From NCBI GenBank assembly GCA_958510825.1, contig OY294046.1, positions 930,001-994,000 of the forward strand: 64,000 nucleotides of DNA. Direction: 5' to 3'. The translations under genes and the position numbers were made by a program. Numbering within the stretch: the first letter of the stretch is position 1; each line of letters starts with the position of its first letter. The notes beneath the pieces are model-generated. The model was given only the letters and a program-made list of their open reading frames with translations, searched no databases and was not told where the DNA came from. This stretch comes from Brachypterus glaber (Eukaryota; Arthropoda; Insecta; Coleoptera; Kateretidae). Shown piece by piece: positions 53,497 to 63,975 of this stretch.

Positions 53497-53966
53497 ATAG
53501 TATATTATATTAAAGTACTAGTTTCAAAACACCCGTTTTTAGCGCACGAGTACAGGTTTAGAAAACGAGCCGCTTGCGCTAAAAACGTGTTATGAAACGA
53601 GTGCTTTATACTATTTTTTCTATTTTGCTCTAAAATTTTTAAAAAATTACATTTAAATTAATGACCGATTTAGGGATTTTTGTTTTGTGTTGGCATTACA
53701 ATTTTCGTAATGTTTAAAATTCAAAGAACAAACGATATTTTGATATTTTAGTCAGCTCTTCTCTTTTTCATTGCAAGTAACCAAGTCACAATTTTAACAC
53801 GTAAAAATTAACTTAAAAACGCAATTTCGTAGAAAAATAAACTTAAAAGCTATGTTGACATTTGCAGGGAAGACATCAAGCGATAGTGTTTTGTCCTGTT
53901 GCTAACCTATAAGAACACGCAAAATTCGTGTGATGATGAGCTTATAAGAGTCGCAAAATAGACAAA
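53497..53966 (+). mobile_element. Element D, copy with shortened hairpin
   Basis: ATAGTATATTATATTAAAGTAC carries an extra TATAT. The stem is shortened after GAGCCGCTTGCGCTAAAAACG. Ends GCAAAATAGACAAATA. It starts 41 bases after element C copy 4. Confidence 0.8.
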
Positions 53967-55477
53967 TATTTTTATGGATACGGTTGCGACACCTCAGCTC
54001 AAAGGCTAAAACGTCGTAAGGCAGGATGCGTGCTTTCTAAACATTCTTATAATATGACCCAAATTCACAGTTTTAGAGGCAGACTTCATCCCCATTCTTA
54101 ACTTCGCTACACCCTAACAACCCTACCCCATAACTCTGCAATAACCCGACTCCCCAACGAGCCTACTATGCCCTCGAATAGACACTTAATAAGAAATGAG
54201 TGACTCTTGGAACATGGAACTTTCTTCTTTTAGGTAGTTTCTTTTTTTCCTAAGAAGTGTTCGTCTTTGCGTAAAAATCTAGAACTTCAAGAATTCTATA
54301 AAAAATTTAAACTCAAAAATTAAAAAAACCTAAATAACACTATAAAATAAAAATAAAAAGGTTCGTCATAGATAAAATACAACATCGCAATGCATTGAAG
54401 CGTTAATGAGATTACTACTTTACCTACTACTTTTTAGTTCCGAGTTGGGGCGCTGCAATCGACTAGTGTTCGTTTTGTCCACTTTTATTATCACGGTTTT
54501 TATACATTGCGAGCATAGGAACTAAACCGACTGTTTTTATTAGTCGCAGCGTGTTCTTTGTAAGAGACGGATGTGGCCGCTTAGGCGGATTTACTCCTAC
54601 ATCAGCCTTGCTATCGTGGATATGCACAGGACTTGATTTATTTTATGTTTTTCGTGAAAATATTCCTTTAATAGTAAAGGTTTAAGTGAATCGTGAATAT
54701 TTATGTTTTTTTTTATTTTGTGATATTAAATTTTAAGGTGGAACTGTTGAACATGTAGAGTATTTTTTTTATAAATTTTAAAGATAATTTTTTTATAACT
54801 TGGCGCTTGCGCAAACATCACTACAGAGTGAGACGGTTTTGCGCAGGCCGAAAATTATATTAGATTGAGCTGGCAAACTATCCTATGGAAAATGCCATTA
54901 TTGGATTGGATTGGACTGTTGTTATTGGATTTTCCAAGTTACTAAGCGAGTTGGGTTGTTAGGGGAATTATTCCCCGGGAGTATGGTTGTTGGGGGAGTA
55001 GGGTTGCTGGGGGAGTAGGGTTATTGGAGAGTAGGGCGATACAAAATATAGTTGGTGTAGAGTAGGGATATTATGGGGTAAAGATGTTAGGGTGTAAGGA
55101 AACTGAGAGGCGGTACTAGTCTGCCGTTTTACGCTCTTCGCAAAAAGTGGTTGCATGTATTTTGAAAACGGTTGACTCTACGGTATTAAAAAAAATAAAT
55201 AAACCGGTTATATCAAATTATGACATTTTGATTTCTGGACATGTTTGCATTTATTAGTTTCCTTTTGTAATTTCATCCGATTATGTGCATGTATGCGACT
55301 CGCCCCTCGCATAACAATATGTTTTGATTAAAACACAACTATTGTTTTTTTTTTCCTAACTTTATAACCGACAAAGATTTTTTCCGATTGGACAATATCC
55401 TTTAGAATGACTCACTTCTAAGCCTGCATACACGATTACACTGAACCACAAAAATGTTTAAAAAATTATAACTTGTG
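53967..55477. other. Unassigned region with C-rich and G-rich tracts
   Basis: ACACCCTAACAACCCTACCC CATAAC (54108) and, about 850 bases on, GGGGGAGTAGGGTTGCTGGGG GAGTAGGGTTATTGGAGAGTAGGG (54993-55040) are of opposite strand bias. GCAAACATCACTACAGAGTG AGACGG and CAAACTATCCTATGGAAAAT GCC near 54.8-54.9 kb match 29.3-29.7 kb inverted. No gene supported. Confidence 0.4.
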
Positions 55478-55900
55478 CACTGAAAAAAATGACGTTCTTG
55501 GCTCAAAGTAGTCAACACTCTTGGTAGTTATTCTTTTAGCTTAAAAGATGTGTATCTTCAAACAAAAGTATTTATCTTGTCCCAAGAAAAGTGTCGCTTT
55601 TGAAATATTTTTAAAATTCTCTTGAACCTGGCGCATTTGGGGCAAAAACCATTTATCTTGTTTTAGGATTGTTAAAAATTAAATAACTTTAAATAGTTTG
55701 GCCCAAGAATTTTTCTTTTGAGACAAGACCACTTGCATTTCACACAAGATCCAAGAATTTTAAGTTAAAGAATCAGAAAGATCTTGGCAAGTGAATTATA
55801 TTTTCATGTTAAGAGAAGGCGCTTTTGGACGTATTCAAGAGTGCGAAGCATTTGGCCTAATTTCATACGCCATTACCGCAAAGGATCCATTTTTTCAGTG
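55478..55900. mobile_element. Element Q, full copy
   Basis: 423 bases, ends CACTGAAAAAAATGACG and CCATTTTTTCAGTG. Internal inverted words (CTTGGCTCAAAGTAG … CTTGGCAAG) are weak. The 3' half is shared with 42.93-43.15 kb. No target duplication is certain and no ORF is credible. Confidence 0.75.
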
Positions 55901-56869
55901 TGCTAGACATATCATCTTTAATAAAATCGATGAGGTTTATTTCTGTCTGTCTGCCTGTCCTTCCAGAAGTTATTTTCATACTTCCCAAACACCAGTATAT
56001 CTAAAAACTTGACATGGATATCAGGAACCTAGGTCTGCTGATGAAAAAAGAAACACCCCAAATATCTTTCAGAAGGGCTTGTGGGACAAAAAAAAATAAA
56101 AAAATCATCAAACTTGAAAATTACACGGATCTAAAAAATAAGTTTTCTTGTTAATAACATGCTTAGCCTCTAGTTTTCAATAAACTTCGATCTGCTGAAC
56201 GCAAATTCCATTTTCTTTTATGACGTCGAATTTGCTACATGGGGCAGAAAGGCTTAAATTGTAATATATCTTAATTTTCTTAAGGCTCTAGCGACCAACC
56301 CCTAAACTTTAGATGTGCTATATCGTTCGAATCAGCTGATCAAGTTCTATAAGTGTGCCCCTGTTTATTTATTTTTGTTGTTGTTTAAAAGAAAATAAAT
56401 ATTTATATGTCCACGCTAATGTTTCATATGCATAAACCAATAAAACATAACAGTTTGTCACGTGGCCGGCGGATATCCTCGCAAATCGCCTAGGCGTGCC
56501 TGCAGGATCATCGGAGCCCACTTTCTTCGTCTAAGCTCCTCGGAAGAGACTCTTCCGCTAAGTGTCTCGCGCAAAATGACTCGTCTATTGAAGGCCGCGT
56601 CCTAAAACCCTGAGATATAATTAAAATTTTGTATTGCTTTTTTTACGTTTCCAAACGTTTTATATCCAACGAAGATGATTTATGTCAAAAAAAAACTGTG
56701 TGTCGGTGTCTATCTGTCTGTCTGACCGGGAAATTTGTGACCACGATAAGTCAAAAACGCTCTGATCTAAAGACATTAAATTTGGACCATAGATTTCTTA
56801 TCCAAAGTTCTAGGTTGGGATTGTTTTTGGTAAAAACAGAGGGGTTTTGTCTGAAGCTACATAGAAAAA
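55901..56869. other. Unassigned region with diffuse repeat
   Basis: TGTCTGTCTGCCTGTCC and later CTATCTGTCTGTCTGACC precede GACCACGATAAGTCAAAAAC GCTCTGATCTAAAGAC (56738-56775) and TTATCCAAAGTTCTAGG. A more G+C-rich stretch at 56455-56610 has no defensible frame. Confidence 0.4.
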
Positions 56870-57125
56870 ACGGATTCCTTGAACCAAGGACACGTGTCTT
56901 TGGATATGTTCAAAGCCATATTCTCTTGTTTCAAGGCTGGCATTTTCTTGAACCAAAGTCAATGTCCTTGAATAAAGAGCGCGGATTTTTATTCCAAAAC
57001 TCGTGCTCTTCATTCAAGGACATTGACTTTGGTTCAAGAAAATGACAGCCTTGAAACAAGAGAATATGGCTTTGAACATATACAAAGACACGTGTCCTTG
57101 GTAAAAGGAATCCGTTTTTTCTATG
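56870..57125. mobile_element. Palindrome-E foldback MITE, full copy
   Basis: 256 bases, CATAGAAAAAACGGATTCCTT to its inverse, TA on both sides (56868-56869, 57126-57127). The arms differ at only a handful of sites, fewer than at 10.8 kb, so this is probably the youngest copy here. The 138-codon frame at 56629-57045 runs into it by chance. Confidence 0.92.
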
Positions 57126-57363
57126 TACAGGCGAAAGTATTCTTTTGTTGGCAGCAGTTTTTTATTTAGTGCCAAAAAACCTTTTGAGTAATTTATAGCT
57201 GAATTAAAAAGGGTCGAAAGTTATCGTGCCCACAAAAATACAGACCGACATGTCGCAACATTTTTATAACTTTTTTTAAATTTCTCTACGAATAGCAAAA
57301 AAAAAAAATTTTAGGTCGATCACAAAACTTTCCTTTTAGGAAAAGGTCAGGGACGGGCCGAAG
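57126..57363. other. Short spacer
   Basis: No gene or repeat recognised. Confidence 0.4.
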
Positions 57364-57710
57364 AAATAGTTACTTATGGTACTAGTGGGTAAAGTAAGAT
57401 ATTGCCCATGAGAAAATATACCTGAGTCCAAACGAGGCGTCAGCCAAGCAGGTTAATTTTCGAGAGGGCAATATCGCTTTACCCATGAGTGCCATACAAG
57501 GTTTTATCCAATAAATAGCTTAGAAATTCATATTTTTATTAAAAATTTTAATGACATTTACAAGAAAATAATTTGAAAAGTGACAGTTGAGTGGGTAAAA
57601 TAAATAATTATCCACTCAATAAAGTAAAAGCCACGCGGGGGTTATTATTGAGTTTATCTATTTAAAATAAAGCTGGTAATTGTCTTATTATCTGTATGTA
57701 TTGGATAAAA
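57364..57710 (+). mobile_element. Foldback element A, copy 6
   Basis: Has a small extra segment, CTGAGTCCAAACGAGGCGTC, in the central stem tip. Otherwise complete, ending TGTATGTATTGGATAAAA. Confidence 0.88.
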
Positions 57711-57754
57711 ATATTATTTCTTTCCTTCGATAAAACTAAGGTCACCGCTAAACA

Positions 57755-57973
57755 AATAAGTAGGATTCCTTATTCCAAGGACTCGTGTCTTTCGATATGT
57801 TCAAAACTAGCATTTTTTTAAACGAAAGTCAATGTCCTTGAATGAAGAGGACCGGTTTCACACGAGGACATTGAATTTGGTTTAAAAAAATGCTGGGCTT
57901 GAAACAAGAGAATTTGTCTTTAAACATATCGAAAGACACGTGTTCTTGGTTCAAGGAATCCTATTTTTATGTG
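57755..57973. mobile_element. Palindrome-E, shortened and diverged copy
   Basis: AATAAGTAGGATTCCTTATTCC left and CAAGGAATCCTATTTTTATGTG right. The centre is reduced to GAAGAGGACCGGTTTCACAC GAGGACATTG. Closest to the 1.29-kb copy in its terminal variants. Confidence 0.75.
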
Positions 57974-58690
57974 TAGTGCATTCTCTAAATTTTGCCAACT
58001 GCCACAAATATTTTCTCCCTGCAAAAAAACTGATGACAAAAAAAGCTCAACACTTTTAAATTTGCCAACTTCTGGAAATTTCGGAATATTAATGACGGAG
58101 GGAGGAGGGCTAGCTGACCTTAAGCCTGTCCCTGGAGAACGTAGAAATGGTTCGATAGAAAGTCGTACCGAATCTTTGTTCGGAACGTGTAACATGGGCT
58201 CGGAACCACCGTAGCACGGCTGGGCTATAGTATGAATTTTTTACATAAAAATCACGTTTCATGTAAACTTCTTTCTTTGTAGTTAATTTTTGAAGGGGTG
58301 CTATATAATTTAATATTTTTTTCTCGAAAAGAGCTTTTTTCATACAAACCGCCTCGGTCCTTTTTTTTTATTGCACTTCCGCAGTATAAAACAAGCCGTG
58401 AGGATATGTAATGTGACGTATTCAATTATATACTCTTCAAGTTAAAATTATTTAAACGCATAATAAAAAAAGTAAAAAAAAAAACAAAAAAAAGTGGGCA
58501 GGTGATGTTCGGGTTCGAGCTCGAGGTCTCTTAGAAAAAGATTTTAAAGTTGAAGTAAATATACTTTCTCATCAAGTTTGCCCCTAATTTTTTCTTGCAT
58601 TTTTTTTAATTGAATTATTTAATTACGTGAATCGGAATTTAAAAAAAGTTTAACCCCCCTTTTTTTTGTTTTCAAAAACAACTAGATGAA
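57974..58690. other. Unassigned spacer
   Basis: Frames at 57920-58214 have no domain. No repeat family recognised. Confidence 0.4.
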
Positions 58691-59332
58691 ACGTTGCAAG
58701 CACCCTGTCAAAACATCGGCACTATTGTACACTAGAGCCATCTAGTTTGCAAATTTCAAACTAGGTGTTTTGTTTGATTTTAAATTCTGTATCTTTAAAA
58801 CATTATATTCTAGCAAAAAACTTTATATAACATTTTTTATAGGGCTTAAAAAGAGCTTTTATTTAAAATATAATTTTTTGAAATCGGGTTATTAATATGT
58901 GAGATATGCTAAAAAAACCTTTTACTGCTTTAAACGTTGTTTATAAAATTTTTTGACCAATTTAAAATTATCTTTTATATAAGTGCTAAATTAACCAAAT
59001 ACAATAATAATTGCCTTAATTATAAACAAAAAACGCTAAAAATAGAAGTTTTACCCTATTTTTACCTCCTCACCCTCAATCGTTTACCCCCAAAATCTAA
59101 TCAGCTCTTCGGAATACGATAAGAAACAATATGCAAAAAACCGCAAGTCGATATCTCATGTAGAAATGGAGTTAGAGAGTTTACACCCAGACAGACACAG
59201 ACAGACGGACGCAAAATTTTTTTTTACTGATTTCGACTCAGAATGGTCTAAAACGTCGAGAAATGTGAAAAAAACGTGGTCAAAGATTTTGACGTTTCGG
59301 CGAAGATTTCAATACATCGGCACTCTTAGTAG
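58691..59332 (+). mobile_element. Repeat I, copy 2
   Basis: Same content as 13.86-14.53 kb in opposite orientation: ACGTTGCAAGCACCCTGTCA AAACATCGGC at the start, CTCAGAATGGTCTAAAACGTCG and CGGCGAAGATTTCAATACAT CGGCACTCTTAGTAG at the end. Followed within 60 bases by the 82-bp satellite, which copy 1 does not have. Confidence 0.8.
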
Positions 59333-59388
59333 CACTAAATTCCGATGTAAAAATTCTTATTTTTTGAACGAATTCTAGCTGGCAACCC

Positions 59389-60131
59389 TATTTGTATTAT
59401 TTGTATAGCATTAAACATAAATTCGTTTTTTGCCAATACTTATGTAAAATTATAACTACCTAATTTAACATATTTGTATTATTTGGATAGCATTAAACAT
59501 AAATTCGTTTTTTGCCAATACTTATGTAAAATTATAACTACCTAATTTAACATATTTGTATTATTTGTATAGCATTAAACATAAATTCGTTTTTTGCCAA
59601 TACTTATGTAAAATTATAACTACCTAATTTAACATATTTGTATTATTTGTATAGCATTAAACATAAATTCGTTTTTTGCCAATACTTATGTAAAATTATA
59701 ACTACCTAATTTAACATATTTGTATTATTTGTATAGCATTAAACATAAATTCGTTTTTTGCCAATACTTATGTAAAATTATAACTACCTAATTTAACATA
59801 TTTGTATTATTTGGATAGCATTAAACATAAATTCGTTTTTTGCCAATACTTATGTAAAATTATAACTACCTAATTTAACATATTTGTATTATTTGGATAG
59901 CATTAAACATAAATTCGTTTTTTGCCAATACTTATGTAAAATTATAACTACCTAATTTAACATATTTGTATTATTTGTATAGCATTAAACATAAATTCGT
60001 TTTTTGCCAATACTTATGTAAAATTATAACTACCTAATTTAACATATTTGTATTATTTGTATAGCATTAAACATAAATTCGTTTTTTGCCAATACTTATG
60101 TAAAATTATAACTACCTAATTTAACATATTT
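59389..60131. repeat. 82-bp satellite, nine units
   Basis: Units containing ATAGCATTAAACATAAATTC, GTTTTTTGCCAATACTTATG and TAACTACCTAATTTAACATA start every 82 bases from 59405 (59487, 59569, 59651, 59733, 59815, 59897, 59979, 60061). They are nearly identical; the visible difference is TTTGTATAGC versus TTTGGATAGC. The array ends abruptly at CATATTTTTTGCATG. No spacers and no palindromic repeat, so not a CRISPR. Confidence 0.97.
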
Positions 60132-60440
60132 TTTGCATGTGCTGTTTGTAAGATCGTAATCATCAAAATTAAAACATTAAAAACATAATTTTACGTACCT
60201 TTCTTTCGTCTTAATATTTTTAATTTCTGTTTGTGTATTATTAATTGATTTGCTTGTTGGTTTACGAGGAACCTGCAATTATGTAATTTTTCCAAATTAT
60301 TAAAAGCAAAAGGTTCAGTTTGTTTTTGCTAATTATACTAATTAAAGTCGGAAAAGTTGTAGCTGGTGACCATTTTTATTTCATTATTTGTTCCCGGCTA
60401 TATGTTATATACAGTTTGATCAGTAACTGCAATGCCAAAA
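60132..60440. other. Unassigned spacer
   Basis: No gene or repeat recognised. Confidence 0.4.
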
Positions 60441-60780
60441 TTTAAGACGTGATTCTACATTCAAAAATATGAAAAATAGTTTCTATAAAGGTTGGTCCTG
60501 AAATGAGCCCTAAGGGAGCTACGACCCTTCAAAGATGACATATTGAATGGGGAACAAAAAAAGCATCAATAAAATTTTAATGCTGCAGGGTGATTCTTCA
60601 TTTAAAACTGGGCAAAAGAAGTATTCTTTACCAAAACACCTAAATTTAATATTAAAGGAGTAATAGCCTTTTAAAAAGTAACGTTTTTGGTGGCACAAAA
60701 TGTAATGTAATAATTGCATTTTTTTTGAAAACGGTTGCTCCTACATGTATACAGTGTTACACTATAGTACATTTTGTATG
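60441..60780 (+). mobile_element. Repeat P, copy with intact MITE-B target
   Basis: TTTAAGACGTGATTCTACATT to GAAAACGGTTGCTCCTACATG. At 60502-60517 it reads TGAGCCCTAAGGGAGC, the empty site for the MITE B inserted in the 44.73-kb copy. The right inverted end seen at 45.4 kb is replaced by longer sequence here. Confidence 0.75.
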
Positions 60781-61333
60781 TATTTTTACTTAAGGTACAC
60801 ATAAAAAAGTTTGGGGCAAAAGTCTAATACATTTTTCCGTCTAGAAGCTCCAAAATCTATACAGCTTAGAACAGACATTATACTTTATCCCCAACAAAAA
60901 ATTTGCATACACTGCAAAAAATAACAAAACAATTGAAAATCAATTTTCTCAAAAACTGATATAAGGATTATTTTAACTTTGGTCTTGTTTTACTGAGTAG
61001 ACTGCAAAATCCATCAATAAAAAAATTGGGTGCTTGATTTTTTATTTATTTATTTTAAACCTACCGATGTCGGTAAGTTAAAAATAGGTTTTTAGGGACC
61101 AAAGGAACCGAATCCAAAACCTATCAATTTTGAGAAGTTTTTTTTTTTCAAAAAGAGCTGTAAAATCGTTTTTTTGTTTTGTAATCTACCAAATTGTGTT
61201 ATAATCGAAGTTATATATGATTTATTTTCATTTAATTTTTTATTTTTATTTATTTATAACTATATACTTGTTCTATAGATAGTCTATAGATAGTGTATAG
61301 ATACACCAGCCAACAGATTTTATTAAAAAAAAA
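60781..61333. other. Unassigned AT-rich spacer
   Basis: TAGATAGTCTATAGATAGTG TATAGATA near 61277-61303 is a short simple repeat. No gene. Confidence 0.4.
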
Positions 61334-61517
61334 CTTTTCGCAAAAAAAACGAACCGACTTCTATGTCTCTAAAAAGTAAAAAATAAATACTTAAGTCGGT
61401 GCCAATTTCACCATTCCCTAAATTTATTACTAACAATTATTTTTTAATTTTATTATTGTTTGCTGTGAAATTTTTAGAGACAGAAGTCGGTTCAATTTTT
61501 TTTGCGAAAAGTTTTTA
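61334..61517. repeat. Hairpin next to repeat L
   Basis: ACTTTTCGCAAAAAAAACGA ACCGACTTCTATGTCTCTAAA pairs with TTTTAGAGACAGAAGTCGGT TCAATTTTTTTTGCGAAAAGT. CTTTTTAGAGACACAGAACTT at 61525 repeats part of it a third time, leading directly into repeat L. Confidence 0.8.
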
Positions 61518-61537
61518 TTTTTTACTTTTTAGAGACA

Positions 61538-62194
61538 CAGAACTTGTAGATTTGTAACGTCATCTAAGCTAAATTATAGTTGTTCTTCCATCTCGGCATT
61601 CTGCTGACGTCACAACGCACTGTTGTGACGTCATTATCTTAAAGATAAATTTCTAAAAAATAAAATTAATATTTCTATTTCAGCGCCTAAGAGCCCAACC
61701 AACCTTATTTTAAACGAAATACTAAAGAAAATCTTGTTAAACTTTAAGCGTTAAATAATAAAACAAAGTCTTTTGGTAAAATCACAACATTTATCATTTT
61801 CTCTTGGTATTTTAATATTACAGGTCCAGAGAATCAAGTTTAGTGGCATTTAAAAGACTTTCAATGTGCCGTAATATTAAAGTGACCCCTTAATCAGGTT
61901 ATCCGGCTTATCCGAGTTATCCGATATTTCTCTAAAAATATGGCTGGTAGTAGAACCAAATTAAGCCGTTTTTAAGTGAAATTGCGTTAAAATGATTCGA
62001 TTTATCTTAATTATCCGGCTTACCCGGCATTATCCGAGCGTCAAATTAAAACGGGACCACCTCATGAATGCCCTCTTTAAGTTGCAAAAAGTTTCATCAA
62101 ATTCCGTTCATTCGTTCCAAAGTTATGCGGGAACAAACATAAAAAAAAGTCACACGTCGAATTGATAACCTCCTCCTTTTTGGAAGTCGGTTAA
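61538..62194 (-). mobile_element. Repeat L, copy 2
   Basis: Reverse complement of 5154-5824. CTGCTGACGTCACAACGCAC TGTTGTGACGTCATTATC gives two TGACGTCA palindromes in a hairpin, whereas copy 1 has one intact and one decayed (GATAACGCCAC). Ends AAAAGGAGGAGGTT-complement TGGAAGTCGGTTAA. Confidence 0.75.
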
Positions 62195-62638
62195 TTAATA
62201 ATTAAGTACATTTAATTATAACTATTTTTCGAGCATAAAAAATAAGTTGTACACATACGGTAAGTACACTTACCTCGTGACATCTAGCTGTACCGAAGGC
62301 ATCCATGGTTGTTTCTCTGCAAAAAAGAAAAAATATTAAAAACACTAATTAGAACAGTAATAATAATAATTAACGCGCTGAGATGTGGCGTGCGATAAAA
62401 AATGTGTACTTGTGCTAAAAAAGAACAAGTTCTGTCGGTACAGACGTCTACGGACTTCAAACATTCTATTTTATTCTATTTTTTGGCTTTTTTCTTTCGA
62501 ATATTTGGCCAGATCACGACATAATAAAATCACCACGTGGCCACTCGTGGGGAAGTCCAATCTCATATGTATCATGCTTTTCCCACGTTTTAAACAAATT
62601 AAATTTTTGAAATATTATAAAAACACTGTTTACCTTTT
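62195..62638. other. Unassigned spacer
   Basis: The 85-codon frame at 62385 has no domain or splice support. No repeat recognised. Confidence 0.4.
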
Positions 62639-63155
62639 ATAGTATATTAAAGTACTAGTTTCATAACATACTTTAGAAAACTCGCCGCAAGCGGCTCGTT
62701 TTCTAAACTTGTACTCGTGCGCTAAAAACGTATGTTATGAAACTAGTGCTTTATACAATTTTTTCTATTTTGCTCTAAAATTTAAAAAAACTTACATTTA
62801 AATTGATGACTGATTTAGGGATTTTTGTTTTGGATTGGCATTACAGTTTACCCCATGTTTAAAATTCTAAGAACAAATAATATTTTGATATATTTTATAG
62901 TCATCTCTTCTCTTTTTTACTGCAATTAACCAAGCCACAATTTTAACCTGGTAAAAATAACCTAAACACAAAATTTTGTAGAAAATTCAACTTTAAAACG
63001 ACATGGACATTTGCACGGAAACGTCAAGCGATACGCCAGGTCTGTTGCCAACCCAAAAGAACAAAAAGTAGAGACCTCTTATGGGCCTAATATTCTTATA
63101 ATAAGAACACGCAAAATGCGTGTGATTATGAGCGTATAAGAGTCGGAAAATAGAA
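62639..63155 (+). mobile_element. Element D, copy with full hairpin
   Basis: ATAGTATATTAAAGTACTAG; stem ACTCGCCGCAAGCGGCTCGT with flanking TTTTCTAAAC. Internal AATATTCTTATAAT is an extra insertion before AAGAACACGC. Ends GGAAAATAGAAAAA. Confidence 0.82.
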
Positions 63156-63397
63156 AAAAAAAATAAATAAATAAACTAATACAAAAAATCGAATCTTGAG
63201 CTATTATTAATGAGAGCAAAGTTGTTGCTGGTCAGCCTTATTGGCTCCGCCTAAACGTTCTTTCCGCGGCAAAAATCTACCAAAGACTGACTCCAGACAT
63301 ATTTTTCAACGTTTTGAAATAGGATTGGTGTACCTGGAGTGTTTTTTAAGGGTCCAGTTCGTTTTTAAAGGATTGAGGACCCTTTCATTGTTTTTAA

Positions 63398-63445
63398 CCT
63401 CGCGCGGAATATTGTCTATTCTATACTAGTTATAGAATATACTTT
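63398..63445 (-). mobile_element. Element O, head fragment
   Basis: CTCGCGCGGAATATTGTCTA TTCTATACTAGTTATAGAAT is the reversed start of element O. The rest of the copy is missing. Confidence 0.6.
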
Positions 63446-63550
63446 TTTGTTTTTCTGTCAACAAGTTTGTGGTTAGAATTTATTTGTGCTCGGTGATTAG
63501 TTTTAATATAAATCAACCAATCTACGTCGCTTATTTTACTTTTTGCACTA

Positions 63551-63975
63551 CACGGAAAGAAATTAGTGGGCTTTGCGCTATACATTATAAGATATTTGGT
63601 AACAGTGGCAAATTATAGTGATTTAAGCTATAGATTATAAGGGACACAATAACTAATAATGTTAAAAATAAATTGGAAACGATTATATATATTACAGACA
63701 CGATTATATTTATTACAGGCACTATTATAAATTTACAGAAATTTTATTATATTATAAAAATTATTAGCACGGACAATAATTAAATCTATTTAAGCTATAA
63801 ATGCCATACTATTTGTTATATTTTATTATTCACTAAACAATTAAAGTATTTCATATAAATTTTTACACTGACTGCCATAATTGTAAGAGAAAGCCTTGTA
63901 TTTATATAATAAGCGATTATAATTTGCTTGGTATGTGTGTTATAGCGCTCCTAGCTATAATTTTTTTTTTCCGTG
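63551..63975 (-). mobile_element. TA-MITE B, copy 4, reverse orientation
   Basis: 425 bases from CACGGAAAGAAATTAGTGGG to AATTTTTTTTTTCCGTG, with TA at 63549-63550 and 63976-63977. Removing it gives TTTTTGCACTAGTGCGAAAAA, a palindromic target. Very similar to copies 1-3. Confidence 0.93.

Noticed and set aside
56629..57045. 138-codon plus-strand frame, the second longest without N
   Set aside because: Its second half is the left arm and centre of palindrome E and its first half has no domain.
59389..60131. CRISPR-like array
   Set aside because: Units are contiguous 82-base repeats with no variable spacers, in a eukaryotic genome.
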